Below, in pieces: positions 32,449 to 40,572 of a stretch of 64,000 bases of DNA. Made by a program: the position numbers and the translations under genes. The DNA is from an uncultured Clostridia bacterium (GTDB lineage Bacteria > Bacillota > Clostridia > Christensenellales > Borkfalkiaceae). How positions within the stretch are numbered: the first letter of the stretch is position 1; each line of letters starts with the position of its first letter. The notes beneath the pieces are model-generated. The model saw only the letters and a list, made by a program, of their open reading frames with translations. It did not search any database and was not told the DNA's origin. Where the stretch lies: NCBI GenBank assembly GCA_944372575.1, contig CALVZS010000005.1, positions 1-64,000 of the forward strand. The letters run 5' to 3'.

Positions 32449-33957
32449 ATGGCCGAACACATCATCGAACTTCAGAACGTTACCAAGTACTTCGACGACA
32501 ACCTTGTCATCGACAATGTGAGCTTCTATGTCAACAAGGGTGAATTTATCACCTTCCTCGGCCCGTCCGGCTGCGGCAAGACGACGACGCTGCGCATGAT
32601 CGCGGGATTTGACCTCCCGACGAGCGGGAAGATCCTTTTGAACGGCAAGGATATTTCCCTGCTCCCCCCCAACAGGCGCCCCGTCAACACGGTATTCCAG
32701 CGCTACGCGCTCTTTCCGCATCTGAACGTGTTTGAAAACGTGGCGTTCGGCCTCAAGTGCAAGCGCGTCCTCAATACCTATCGCAACGACGAGGGCAAGG
32801 AGTACACCAAAAAGGAGCGGCTCTCCAAAAAGGAGATCCGCGAAAAGGTGGAAAAGGCGCTCGAGCTCGTCGATCTCGAGGGCTTTGAAAAGCGCTCCAT
32901 CTCCACCCTCTCGGGCGGCCAGCAGCAGCGCGTCGCCATTGCGCGCGCCATCGTCAACGAACCGGAGATCCTGCTTCTGGACGAGCCGCTCGGCGCGCTC
33001 GATCTGAAGATGCGCAAGGAGATGCAGATCGAACTCAAGGAGATGCACAGGCGCCTGGGCATCACGTTCATCTACGTCACGCACGACCAGGAGGAGGCGC
33101 TGACCATGTCGGACACCATCGTCGTCATGGCGGACGGCGTCGTCCAGCAGATCGGCACCCCCATCGACATCTACAACGAGCCGTCCAACACCTTTGTCGC
33201 GGACTTCATCGGCGAGAGCAACATCTTCAACGGCACGGTGGTCGGCGAGAAAAAGGTCAAGTTCTGCGGCAAGACCTTTGACTGTGTGGACGACTTTGAG
33301 CGCAACGAGCCCGTCGACGTCGTCGTGCGCCCCGAAGACGTGCTCATGTGCGCACCCGAGGCGGGCGCGCTGCGCGGAACGGTCATCTCCGTTGTCTTTA
33401 AGGGCATCCACTATGAGATCACCGTTCAGGTCGGCAAGTATGAGGTCGTGATACAGAGCACGGAATCGAGGAAGGAGGGCGAGGTCATCGGAATGAATGT
33501 CGCCCCCGACGGCATCCACCTGATGAAACCCAAATACACTTCCAACGTCTTTGACGGTGTCATTACCAAACACAATACCGTGGAATTTGCGGACGGCGAA
33601 TTTGAATGCGACGTCACGCAGCTCTACCCCGGCAGCCACATCGATGAGGAGGAATACCTCGTCACCGCGGCGGGCGAGAAACTCGATCTGACCGGAACGG
33701 AGGTCAAGGTGGAGATCGGCTTAAACGACATCGAGATCAGCGACGACGAGAATGCGGGCGGCACGACGGGCCACATCATCTCCATGATCTACAAGGGCGA
33801 CCACTACCGCATGATCGTGCGTACGGACGGAGAGGACGAGGAGGACTTCGTGTTCGCCACGGACGATCTGTGGAATGAAAATGACCGCGTCTCCGTCATC
33901 GTCCCCAAGGACAAGATCAGACTCACGCTCAAGCATCCGGAGGACAAGAAAAAATGA
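32449..33957 (+). CDS. potA: Spermidine/putrescine ABC transporter ATPase, with duplicated C-terminal TOBE-like domain
   Basis: 502 residues; typical PotA is 350-385. Walker A GPSGCGKTT (38-46), a charged insertion after the Q-loop (residues about 103-135, RNDEGKEYTKKERLSKKE), signature LSGGQQQR, Walker B LLLDEPLGALD and the switch THDQEEAL. Then come two TOBE_2-like segments: one near 290-360 (RGTVISVVFKGIHYEI, ending APDGIHLMK) and a second at the very end (TGHIISMIYKGDHYRM, ending VPKDKIRLTLKH), joined by an acidic linker. Drives polyamine import with PotBCD. potB overlaps its stop codon by 4 nt. Confidence 0.94.
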   Translation: MAEHIIELQNVTKYFDDNLVIDNVSFYVNKGEFITFLGPSGCGKTTTLRMIAGFDLPTSGKILLNGKDISLLPPNRRPVNTVFQRYALFPHLNVFENVAFGLKCKRVLNTYRNDEGKEYTKKERLSKKEIREKVEKALELVDLEGFEKRSISTLSGGQQQRVAIARAIVNEPEILLLDEPLGALDLKMRKEMQIELKEMHRRLGITFIYVTHDQEEALTMSDTIVVMADGVVQQIGTPIDIYNEPSNTFVADFIGESNIFNGTVVGEKKVKFCGKTFDCVDDFERNEPVDVVVRPEDVLMCAPEAGALRGTVISVVFKGIHYEITVQVGKYEVVIQSTESRKEGEVIGMNVAPDGIHLMKPKYTSNVFDGVITKHNTVEFADGEFECDVTQLYPGSHIDEEEYLVTAAGEKLDLTGTEVKVEIGLNDIEISDDENAGGTTGHIISMIYKGDHYRMIVRTDGEDEEDFVFATDDLWNENDRVSVIVPKDKIRLTLKHPEDKKK

Positions 33958-34742
33958 GACTGCACTTTTCGAGGAAGATGCTGGGCATCCCCTACGTCGT
34001 CTTTCTCCTCTTTTTCGTCATCATCCCGATGCTCATCATTCTCTTCTATGCCTTTACGGACAGGGAGATGCATTTCTCGTTCGCAAACTTCATTCAGTTC
34101 TTCTCCGATCCGACCAAGCTGAGCACCATCGTCTATTCGCTGGTCATCGCGCTCATCACGACGGCGGTCTGCCTGCTCATCGCCTACCCCGTCGCCTACA
34201 TCCTGGCGCGCAGCAAGATGAAGAAGAAATTTGTCATCCTGCTGCTGTTCGTGACGCCCATGTGGATCAACTTCGTGCTGCGTATCAACGCTATCCGCGA
34301 GCTCCTGAGCTGGATCGGACTGCTGGGAGAGACCAACTACTTCAATACCATCCTCGGAATGGTGTATGACTTTCTGCCCTTTATGATCCTTCCCCTCTAT
34401 ACGACCATGCTCAAGATCGAAGAGAGCCTGTATGAGGCGAGCGCCGATCTCGGCGCGGGCGGATTTACGACCTTCCAGCGCGTGACCCTCCCCCTCTCCA
34501 TGCCCGGGATTGCGAGCGGCATCACGATGGTGTTCCTTCCCTCGATGACCAACTACGTCGTATCCGATATGCTCGGAAACTCCAAGGTCACCATCATCGG
34601 CAAATTTATCTACGAATACTTCGGCACCAACTGGCACATGGGCTCGATGGTCGCACTCATCCTGCTCATTGTGGTTTTCCTCTCCACCTGGCTGACGGGC
34701 GGACTCAGGGAGAATGAAACGGTAAGGGGGGCAAACCTGTGA
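33954..34742 (+). CDS. potB: Spermidine/putrescine ABC transporter permease PotB
   Basis: 262 residues, about six membrane spans. The EAA loop that docks on the ATPase is EASADLGAGGFTTFQRVTLPLSMPGI. Starts MRLHFSRKMLGIPYVVFLLFFVIIPM. Overlaps potA (ATGA) and potC (GTGA), so translation of all three is coupled. Confidence 0.95.
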   Translation: MRLHFSRKMLGIPYVVFLLFFVIIPMLIILFYAFTDREMHFSFANFIQFFSDPTKLSTIVYSLVIALITTAVCLLIAYPVAYILARSKMKKKFVILLLFVTPMWINFVLRINAIRELLSWIGLLGETNYFNTILGMVYDFLPFMILPLYTTMLKIEESLYEASADLGAGGFTTFQRVTLPLSMPGIASGITMVFLPSMTNYVVSDMLGNSKVTIIGKFIYEYFGTNWHMGSMVALILLIVVFLSTWLTGGLRENETVRGANL

Positions 34743-35554
34743 ACAAAAAAGCACTTGTCATCAAATGTCTGAAAGCGGCATTCATCGGGCTCATCCTGCT
34801 TTTGCTCTATGCCCCCATCCTGCTGCTCGCCGTCTACAGCTTCATCGATACCGACGTCATCGGCACTTCGGGCGGGTTCACGTTCAGCCACTATACCGAC
34901 CTGTTCACTGATGCGCAGGTCATGACGATGATCGGAAATACGTTGGGACTGGCATTCGCCTCCGCCGCACTCTCCACGCTGCTCGGAACGCTGGGCGCCA
35001 TCGGTATCTATTACAGCAAAAAGCGCGTCAAGACCGCCATCGGCGCCGTCTCGCGCATCCCCATCATCAATGCAGAGATCGTCACGGCGCTCTCCCTTGC
35101 CATCCTCTTCGTCACATTCGGGCTGCCCAAATCCTACTTTACGCTGCTCATGGGACACATGGTCATCTGCACCCCCTTCGTGGTGCTGTCCGTCATGCCC
35201 AAACTCAAGCAGATGGACAATTCCCTCTACGAGGCGGCGCTCGATCTGGGGGCATCACCCGCAAAGGCACTCTTCAAAGTCATCCTGCCCCAAATCATCC
35301 CGGGCGTCATCTCCGGCTTTATGCTTGCCATCACCCTCTCGCTTGACGACTATATCGTGACGGTCTATACCCGCCCCTCCGGCTTCGACACCATCTCGAC
35401 CTATGTCTTTAATGCGACCATCCGCGGCAATGCGCACACCGCCGAGACGCTCTCCTCCTTCTGGGCATTGACGACCATCATTTTCCTCGTCATCCTGATC
35501 GTTGCCATTTCCGCCAATCTCGCGGGACACCGCAAAAAGGAGGCCGTCAGATGA
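34739..35554 (+). CDS. potC: Spermidine/putrescine ABC transporter permease PotC
   Basis: 271 residues from a GTG start. About six spans, with EAA loop EAALDLGASPAKALFKVILPQIIPGVISG and the family-typical LSLDDYIVTVYTRPSGFDTISTYVF. Pairs with PotB to form the channel. potD overlaps its stop codon by 4 nt. Confidence 0.95.
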   Translation: MNKKALVIKCLKAAFIGLILLLLYAPILLLAVYSFIDTDVIGTSGGFTFSHYTDLFTDAQVMTMIGNTLGLAFASAALSTLLGTLGAIGIYYSKKRVKTAIGAVSRIPIINAEIVTALSLAILFVTFGLPKSYFTLLMGHMVICTPFVVLSVMPKLKQMDNSLYEAALDLGASPAKALFKVILPQIIPGVISGFMLAITLSLDDYIVTVYTRPSGFDTISTYVFNATIRGNAHTAETLSSFWALTTIIFLVILIVAISANLAGHRKKEAVR

Positions 35555-37140
35555 AGACAAAACGCATCGGCGCGCTCATGCTTGCCGCAGCCGCCCTCCT
35601 GCCCACCCTGATGACCGCCGCGAGCTGCGCAAGCGACAACACCATTGTACTGCGCGTGTTCAACTGGGAAGAATACATCGATGAGGGCGGAGAAGGATCC
35701 TATCAGTATGACTATGAGGTGAACGAGGACGGCTCCGCGCCCCCCATCATCGAGGACTTCGAGACGTGGTATGAGGAGACCTACGGCACGCCCATCCGCG
35801 TAGAATATTCCACCTACGGCACCAACGAGGATATGTACAACCAGCTGCAGCTGGGGGATGAATACGACCTCCTGTGTCCCTCCGAGTACATGATCATGAA
35901 GCTGGCGGCGGAGGACTATCTGCAGCCCTATACCGATGACTTTTTCAATGAAGACATCGAGGAAAACTACTATATCCGCAACGTATCCCCCTATATCCGG
36001 AATATGTTCGAGAGCAACCGCATCAACCGCGAGGACGAGAACGACACCTCCACCTGGGCGGACTACGCGGCAGGCTATATGTGGGGCGTGACGGGCTTCA
36101 TCTACAATCCCGAATATGTGGATGAGGAGGAACTGGCACAGCTGGGCTGGAACGCCATGCTCGAGCCGCAGTACAACAACAGAGTGACGACAAAGGACAA
36201 TGTGCGCGATTCCTACTTTGTCGCACTCGCCATCCTCTATCAGGAGGAGATCGCCGCACTTGCACAGCAGCTGGAAACAGGCGAGCTGACCGACCGGGAA
36301 TACAACGCACAGCTCACCGCCATCCTCAACCGCACGGACGCGGATACCATTGCCGCCGTCGAGGAGGTGATGAATGAGATCGACGCCAACATCTACAGCT
36401 ACGAGACGGATACGGGCAAGGCGGATATCGTGAGCGGACGCATCTGGCTCAATTTCGCCTGGAGCGGCGATGCCGTGTACGCCATGGATCTTGCCGAAGC
36501 GGGCGAGGATGAGGAAGGAAACGAGACTGAATCAGCCCTGCTCAACTTCTTTATTCCCGAGGAGTGCGCTAACCTGTGGTTTGACGGCTGGGTAATGCCC
36601 AAGGGCGCCAACACACAGGCGGCGCAGGCGTTCGTCAACTTCCTCTCCCGCCCCGACAATGCCGTGCGCAATATGTACTACATCGGCTATTCGGGCGTCA
36701 TCACGGGGGATCCGGATGACGAGGAGTACGGTTCAATGGTGTTCGACTACATTCAGGACTGTTACGCCGTCGATCCTGAAGAGGCGGACGATCCGGTGGA
36801 ATACGACCTCTCCTACTTCTTCGGAACGGAGGCAGTATTCTATGCCGAGCGGGAACAGGCGGAACAGCGCCAGCTGCACGCCCATTATCCCACCGAGGAA
36901 GTGACGCTGCGCTGCGCCGTGATGGATTACTACGGCGAGGAAGCAAACGAGGCGATCAACGAACTGTGGTCGCGCGTCAAGAGCGAATCGCTGGACACCT
37001 GGGCGATCGTGGTCATCTGCGTAGGCATCGTCCTTGTCATCGCGGCTGCCCTGTACGTCAAGTTCGGCGGGAAGATCGATCCCTTCCGCAGCAAACCCAA
37101 AAAAAGATACAAGCGCATCAGACAGGAAAACTGTTACTAA
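35551..37140 (+). CDS. potD: Polyamine-binding lipoprotein PotD with an added C-terminal membrane span
   Basis: 529 residues, much longer than the usual 350. The lipoprotein signal ends in MTAASC (lipid on Cys26). The periplasmic-binding-protein fold shows LRVFNWEEYID at the start, EYSTYGTNEDMYNQL, DLLCPSEYMIMKL, GVTGFIYNPEYVDEEEL, FAWSGDAVYAMD and LWFDGWVMPKGA. An acidic insertion lies around residues 230-275 and 325-335. After the binding domain there is a second membrane anchor near 487-509 (WAIVVICVGIVLVIAAALYV) and a basic cytoplasmic tail. So the protein looks fixed at both ends. It ends the XRE-potABCD operon. Confidence 0.93.
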   Translation: MKTKRIGALMLAAAALLPTLMTAASCASDNTIVLRVFNWEEYIDEGGEGSYQYDYEVNEDGSAPPIIEDFETWYEETYGTPIRVEYSTYGTNEDMYNQLQLGDEYDLLCPSEYMIMKLAAEDYLQPYTDDFFNEDIEENYYIRNVSPYIRNMFESNRINREDENDTSTWADYAAGYMWGVTGFIYNPEYVDEEELAQLGWNAMLEPQYNNRVTTKDNVRDSYFVALAILYQEEIAALAQQLETGELTDREYNAQLTAILNRTDADTIAAVEEVMNEIDANIYSYETDTGKADIVSGRIWLNFAWSGDAVYAMDLAEAGEDEEGNETESALLNFFIPEECANLWFDGWVMPKGANTQAAQAFVNFLSRPDNAVRNMYYIGYSGVITGDPDDEEYGSMVFDYIQDCYAVDPEEADDPVEYDLSYFFGTEAVFYAEREQAEQRQLHAHYPTEEVTLRCAVMDYYGEEANEAINELWSRVKSESLDTWAIVVICVGIVLVIAAALYVKFGGKIDPFRSKPKKRYKRIRQENCY

Positions 37141-37148
37141 AGTGCATC

Positions 37149-37185
37149 AAAAAACCGCGGGCTTTCACAACCCGCGGTTTTTTAT
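37149..37185. terminator. Bidirectional terminator between potD and the 37182 gene
   Basis: ACCGCGGG/CCCGCGGT stem with a 9-nt loop, A-run before and T-run after, between convergent genes. Confidence 0.85.
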
Positions 37186-37886
37186 CCGATCAGATCCTTT
37201 TTGCGCGCATATTTCACGATGCGCCGGTACTCCCTGCGCTGCGTCCTGCCCGCAAACCTCCACTTTCCCGCCTCGTAGAGGACGACTTCGCCCTTCTTGC
37301 CGACCTCTCCCGCACCGTTTTCCAAAAGACGGTAGGAGATGCGCTGCGCAACGACGTTTTCCCTTTCCAGCCAGGTGAACAGTCCGAACACCGCAACGGC
37401 GAGCGCATCAAGCGCGTCCAGGTGTTCCCCGAAGGGCGCAAGCGAAATTTCCGTCTGCTCTCCGCCGCGCACGAGCGTAAAGTGAGGAACGTCCTTGTCC
37501 GCCGTGACGGGAAGATCGATCTCGTAGCGCACGATGCCGTTCTCCGCCCGCCAGCCCGCTGCAAGGTATTGCCTTGCATACAGGAAAAACGCGGCGGCGA
37601 AGGCAGGACGGCGCATCATGCTGTCCTCCATGCGGTCATCCGTCCTGCGCGAGAGGATCGCGCCGATCACTGTGACGGCCATGCCCGCCCCAAAGAGGGA
37701 ATAGCCCAGGATATCGCGCCACAACGGAGCGCTCCCCTCCTCCGGAAGAAGAATGCCGCCGATGAGAAGGAGGGCAAGTCCGACAAAAAAGAGGATCATG
37801 CGGCGTTTTGCCGTTCTCCTGTTGGCACAGAGCCGTTCGCGTTCTTGGCGGAACACATCCGTATCAATGTACTCTTCAAACGTCAT
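37182..37886 (-). CDS. Membrane protein of unknown function
   Basis: 234 residues. Two adjacent membrane spans (about 30-47 and 58-78), then a cytoplasmic part with no motif I recognise; the C-terminus is basic (RREYRRIVKYARKKDLIG). It overlaps the ABC-2 permease gene by 4 nt, so it is likely an accessory part of that transporter or regulated with it. Confidence 0.75.
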   Translation of the reverse strand: MTFEEYIDTDVFRQERERLCANRRTAKRRMILFFVGLALLLIGGILLPEEGSAPLWRDILGYSLFGAGMAVTVIGAILSRRTDDRMEDSMMRRPAFAAAFFLYARQYLAAGWRAENGIVRYEIDLPVTADKDVPHFTLVRGGEQTEISLAPFGEHLDALDALAVAVFGLFTWLERENVVAQRISYRLLENGAGEVGKKGEVVLYEAGKWRFAGRTQRREYRRIVKYARKKDLIG

Positions 37887-38662
37887 ACAATGAGATTGAC
37901 TTTATGCGACAGGATATAGCGCACGAGCAGGAAACATCCCACATCGATGGCGACTGTCACGAGGATATCGATCCAGTTTGCCAAATGTATGGAGATATTC
38001 TGTGCGCAGGCAAAGAGAATGGGCTCATAAACGAGCACATTAAGCAGGGAGATCACGAATATCGCAGCAATGGCGATGAGCGCTGTCATCCCTTTTCTGT
38101 GTGACGTGAAGAGCTGCCCGACGGAGGCGATGAGGCAGAAAAAGAGCGTCCCGGTCGGAATGACGACGATCGTGACGATCACCTGCTCCACGATGAGCAG
38201 CGGATCACTTGCATAGTACGCCCCGAAGGAGGAGAACAGATCGGCGAGCAAGTCTCCAAGCTGTACATAAAACTCTGCGTCCAGCCCCGCAAAAAAGATG
38301 AGCGCCGAAAGGATGCACACCGCAACTGCGGAGTATGCCGCAATCAGAGCAGAGAGCAGCTTGCCCCAGATGAGCTGCGCCGGCGTTGCGGGAAAGGAGA
38401 GCGTAAGATATCCCTCTCCCGTGAATATCGTCTTATAAAAGCGCGAAATGCCCAGAATCAGCGCTACAAGAATTGCGACAAACATGGCATAAATATAAAA
38501 TACTGCCAGAAACGCCGCAAATCCCGCCCGTTCAGCCGAAGCTCCGTTTCCGCCGAGCAGCGTGAGGCGCAGAAGTACGGCAAGCAGCAGCACCGCCGCA
38601 AACAGAAAAACGAGGATACGGAAGAGTGCATACAATTCGTGCTTTATGATCTTCCCTACCAT
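37883..38662 (-). CDS. ABC-2 type transporter permease
   Basis: 259 residues with six hydrophobic spans (for example ILVFLFAAVLLLAVLLRLTLL, AMFVAILVALILGISRF and IVTIVVIPTGTLFFCLI) and the ABC-2 feature ISRFYKTIFTGEGYLTLSFPATPAQLIWGKLL. It overlaps the ATPase gene by 7 nt. With that ATPase it forms an exporter of unknown substrate; YtrB/YtrC-like systems for cell-wall stress are the nearest analogues by layout. Confidence 0.88.
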   Translation of the reverse strand: MVGKIIKHELYALFRILVFLFAAVLLLAVLLRLTLLGGNGASAERAGFAAFLAVFYIYAMFVAILVALILGISRFYKTIFTGEGYLTLSFPATPAQLIWGKLLSALIAAYSAVAVCILSALIFFAGLDAEFYVQLGDLLADLFSSFGAYYASDPLLIVEQVIVTIVVIPTGTLFFCLIASVGQLFTSHRKGMTALIAIAAIFVISLLNVLVYEPILFACAQNISIHLANWIDILVTVAIDVGCFLLVRYILSHKVNLIV

Positions 38663-39390
38663 CTGAACACCTCCCGGAACATCGCATCCAGCGTCTTGCC
38701 CTCCTGCTCATGTATCTCCTGCACGCTGCGATCGAGCACCACCTGTCCCTTGGAGAGAAACACCGCGTGTGTGAGAACGGGTTCGATGTCGGCGATCAGG
38801 TGCGTACAGAGCAGGATGGTCGAGCCCTGCGGCTTCTGGGAGAAGATGATATCGAGAATAAAGTCACGCGCCGCAGGATCGACGCCCGCAATCGGCTCGT
38901 CCAAAATGTAGAGCTGCGCATTGCGCGCCATGGTGACGATGAGACCAACTTTCTCCTTGTTTCCCTTGGAGAGCGCCCTCATGCGCTGCCTGAGCCCGAT
39001 GCCCAGGCGGGAGAGCATCGCCTCCGCCCGGTCACGCCGAAAATCGGGAAAGAAGTCGGCGATATAGCGCAACACCTGCTCCACGCGCATCCAATCGGGC
39101 AGAAAATTGCTGTCCGGAAGATATGCCGTCATTGCCTTGGTGCGCGGCGAAGGGCGCGTTCCGTCCACAAAAATATTGCCGAGCGTGGGCTGCAGCATCC
39201 CCATTGCAAGTTTGATGAGGGTGGACTTGCCGCTTCCGTTCGGCCCGAGCAGCCCGACGATGCCGCCCGAAGCAATGCGCAGATTGACGTCTTGCAGCGC
39301 GACCGTCGTCCCATACGACTTGTACAGTCCCCGACACTCGAAAATGATGCGCTCACGTTCGGAACCGGGAGACATTTGGATCCCTTCCAC
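38656..39390 (-). CDS. ABC transporter ATPase (export type)
   Basis: Walker A GPNGSGKST, Q-loop near YLPDSNFLPDW, a degenerate signature LSKGNKEKVGL, Walker B YILDEPIAGVD and switch CTHLIADIEPV. The short degenerate signature and the DEPIAGVDP form are typical of YtrB/EcsA-like ABC-2 partners. Start: GAGGAG lies 6 nt before GTG 39390, which I prefer. ATG 39375 is a second choice, and ATG 39429 lies only 5 nt after the -10 element and is unlikely. First gene of a three-gene operon. Confidence 0.92.
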   Translation of the reverse strand: MEGIQMSPGSERERIIFECRGLYKSYGTTVALQDVNLRIASGGIVGLLGPNGSGKSTLIKLAMGMLQPTLGNIFVDGTRPSPRTKAMTAYLPDSNFLPDWMRVEQVLRYIADFFPDFRRDRAEAMLSRLGIGLRQRMRALSKGNKEKVGLIVTMARNAQLYILDEPIAGVDPAARDFILDIIFSQKPQGSTILLCTHLIADIEPVLTHAVFLSKGQVVLDRSVQEIHEQEGKTLDAMFREVFRW

Positions 39391-39438
39391 AATTTTCTCC
39401 TCATTTGTTTTGTGCGGTAAATGCCGCATAACATGAGT

Positions 39439-39467
39439 ATTTTAACCGCTTTTCACCGTTTTGTCAA
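39439..39467 (-). promoter_or_regulatory. Sigma-A promoter of the ABC-2 exporter operon
   Basis: On the minus strand TTGACA (39462-39467), 17 bp, TAAAAT (39439-39444). Confidence 0.75.
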
Positions 39468-39490
39468 GACGCATAGACAATATTTTTATA

Positions 39491-39512
39491 TTATGTCTGA
39501 CATAATACTATG
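39491..39512. promoter_or_regulatory. Palindromic motif TTATGTC-N-GACATAA, copy 2
   Basis: Same palindrome as at 11914, followed by TACTATGT. It lies about 24 bp upstream of the exporter -35 element, a position suited to an activator or repressor site. Confidence 0.5.
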
Positions 39513-39584
39513 TAATATTCCAATTATTTGCATTTCATGGCTTTTAAAGATGGTTTTTGATAGCCCCCCCCCTATGGACATCAG

Positions 39585-39616
39585 AAAAGGGCTTCCGGAT
39601 GACCGGAAGCCCTTTG
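39585..39616 (-). terminator. Terminator after the COG0523-TIGR03943 gene
   Basis: GGGCTTCCGG/CCGGAAGCCC stem with a 4-nt loop, T-run on the minus strand (CCCTTTTC). Confidence 0.8.
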
Positions 39617-39624
39617 TGAGACGA

Positions 39625-40569
39625 TCAATAAAATGTTGCCAATTCCTGTTCGGGAGGCGGCGCATAGGCGATCTCGGACGCCGTCAGCACCGGCCCCTTC
39701 TGCCCGTAGATGGGATGATACATGACATCGATGCGCGCGGTGAGAATAACCCAGTCGCGCGTCTTGAAGGGCAGATCGGAAGTATGCCGGCTCACCAGCC
39801 CGCTGTAGGCGATGTCCGCCTCGCAGCACGTCATGATATGCCTGCCGACGACGATCGTCCCCTTTTTCATCTTCTTGTCGACGGCGACCAATCCCTTGAA
39901 ACGCACTGTCTTACCGCGGTACTTGTCCGTCTCCTCCACCAGATCGCGGTAGAAGAAGGCGTAGTCCCTGTCTGCGATCTCGATAACGGGCGCGTCAATG
40001 TCGTAGGGCAGCGGGTCAACAATCTCGTCATATTCCGCCTTGCCGCCCAGGTATTCATAGACAATGTCGGGGCGGCGGGACATGGCGCGGATGATCTTAT
40101 GGAATTCCTCCTTGGAATACTCTCCCTTAAAGCGGTTGAACACCACCATATCGGCGTACTGCACCTTATCGTAGACGAGCTGACGCATATTCTTGTTGTA
40201 CGAGAGGAAGGTGGTCGCATCAAAGAAGGTCATCACCTGCGCGATCGCCCAGCCGTCCGGCATGGCATCGAAGAACTTCTGCAGTTCGCACATCCCGTTG
40301 TACTCGACGACGATGCGTTCGGAGGAATATTTTCTGACGAGCGCGGAGAGCGCCGCCGTCGTCATGTCCGCGACGTCGAGGTGCTCCACCGCATAGGATG
40401 GATTGGCAAAACGGGCGTGATCGTACTCCTCCTCCCCCTCTTCAAAAACGAGGAGCAGGGTACGTTCGCCCGAATCAAAGCGTGCATCCTCCAGCGTTTC
40501 CTGGATGAATTTTGTCTTTCCCGACTCCAGAAAGCCGAGAAAAAGATAGACGGGGATCTCCTGCGGCAT
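39625..40569 (-). CDS. COG0523 (CobW-like) GTPase fused to a TIGR03943-like domain
   Basis: 314 residues. The N-terminal part is a P-loop GTPase of the CobW/COG0523 family (LGFLESGKTKFIQETL, residues about 9-25; DATTFLSYNKNMRQL; switch-like VVEYNGMCEL). The CxCC metal motif of the family is missing. The C-terminal about 115 residues (from DKYRGKTVRFKGLV through HIMTCCEADIAYSGLV and DWVILTARI to GPVLTASEIAYAP) resemble the extracytoplasmic domain of YcgQ/TIGR03943 proteins, which are usually separate membrane proteins next to metal permeases. Here the two are fused without a membrane span. Likely role: metal (zinc) allocation. Four nt after the second COG0523 gene. Confidence 0.8.
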   Translation of the reverse strand: MPQEIPVYLFLGFLESGKTKFIQETLEDARFDSGERTLLLVFEEGEEEYDHARFANPSYAVEHLDVADMTTAALSALVRKYSSERIVVEYNGMCELQKFFDAMPDGWAIAQVMTFFDATTFLSYNKNMRQLVYDKVQYADMVVFNRFKGEYSKEEFHKIIRAMSRRPDIVYEYLGGKAEYDEIVDPLPYDIDAPVIEIADRDYAFFYRDLVEETDKYRGKTVRFKGLVAVDKKMKKGTIVVGRHIMTCCEADIAYSGLVSRHTSDLPFKTRDWVILTARIDVMYHPIYGQKGPVLTASEIAYAPPPEQELATFY

Positions 40570-40572
40570 GAT

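Noticed and set aside
39564..39572. Run of nine C between genes, as a phase-variable promoter element
   Set aside because: It lies downstream of both flanking transcripts and about 100 bp beyond the exporter -35; no role can be argued.
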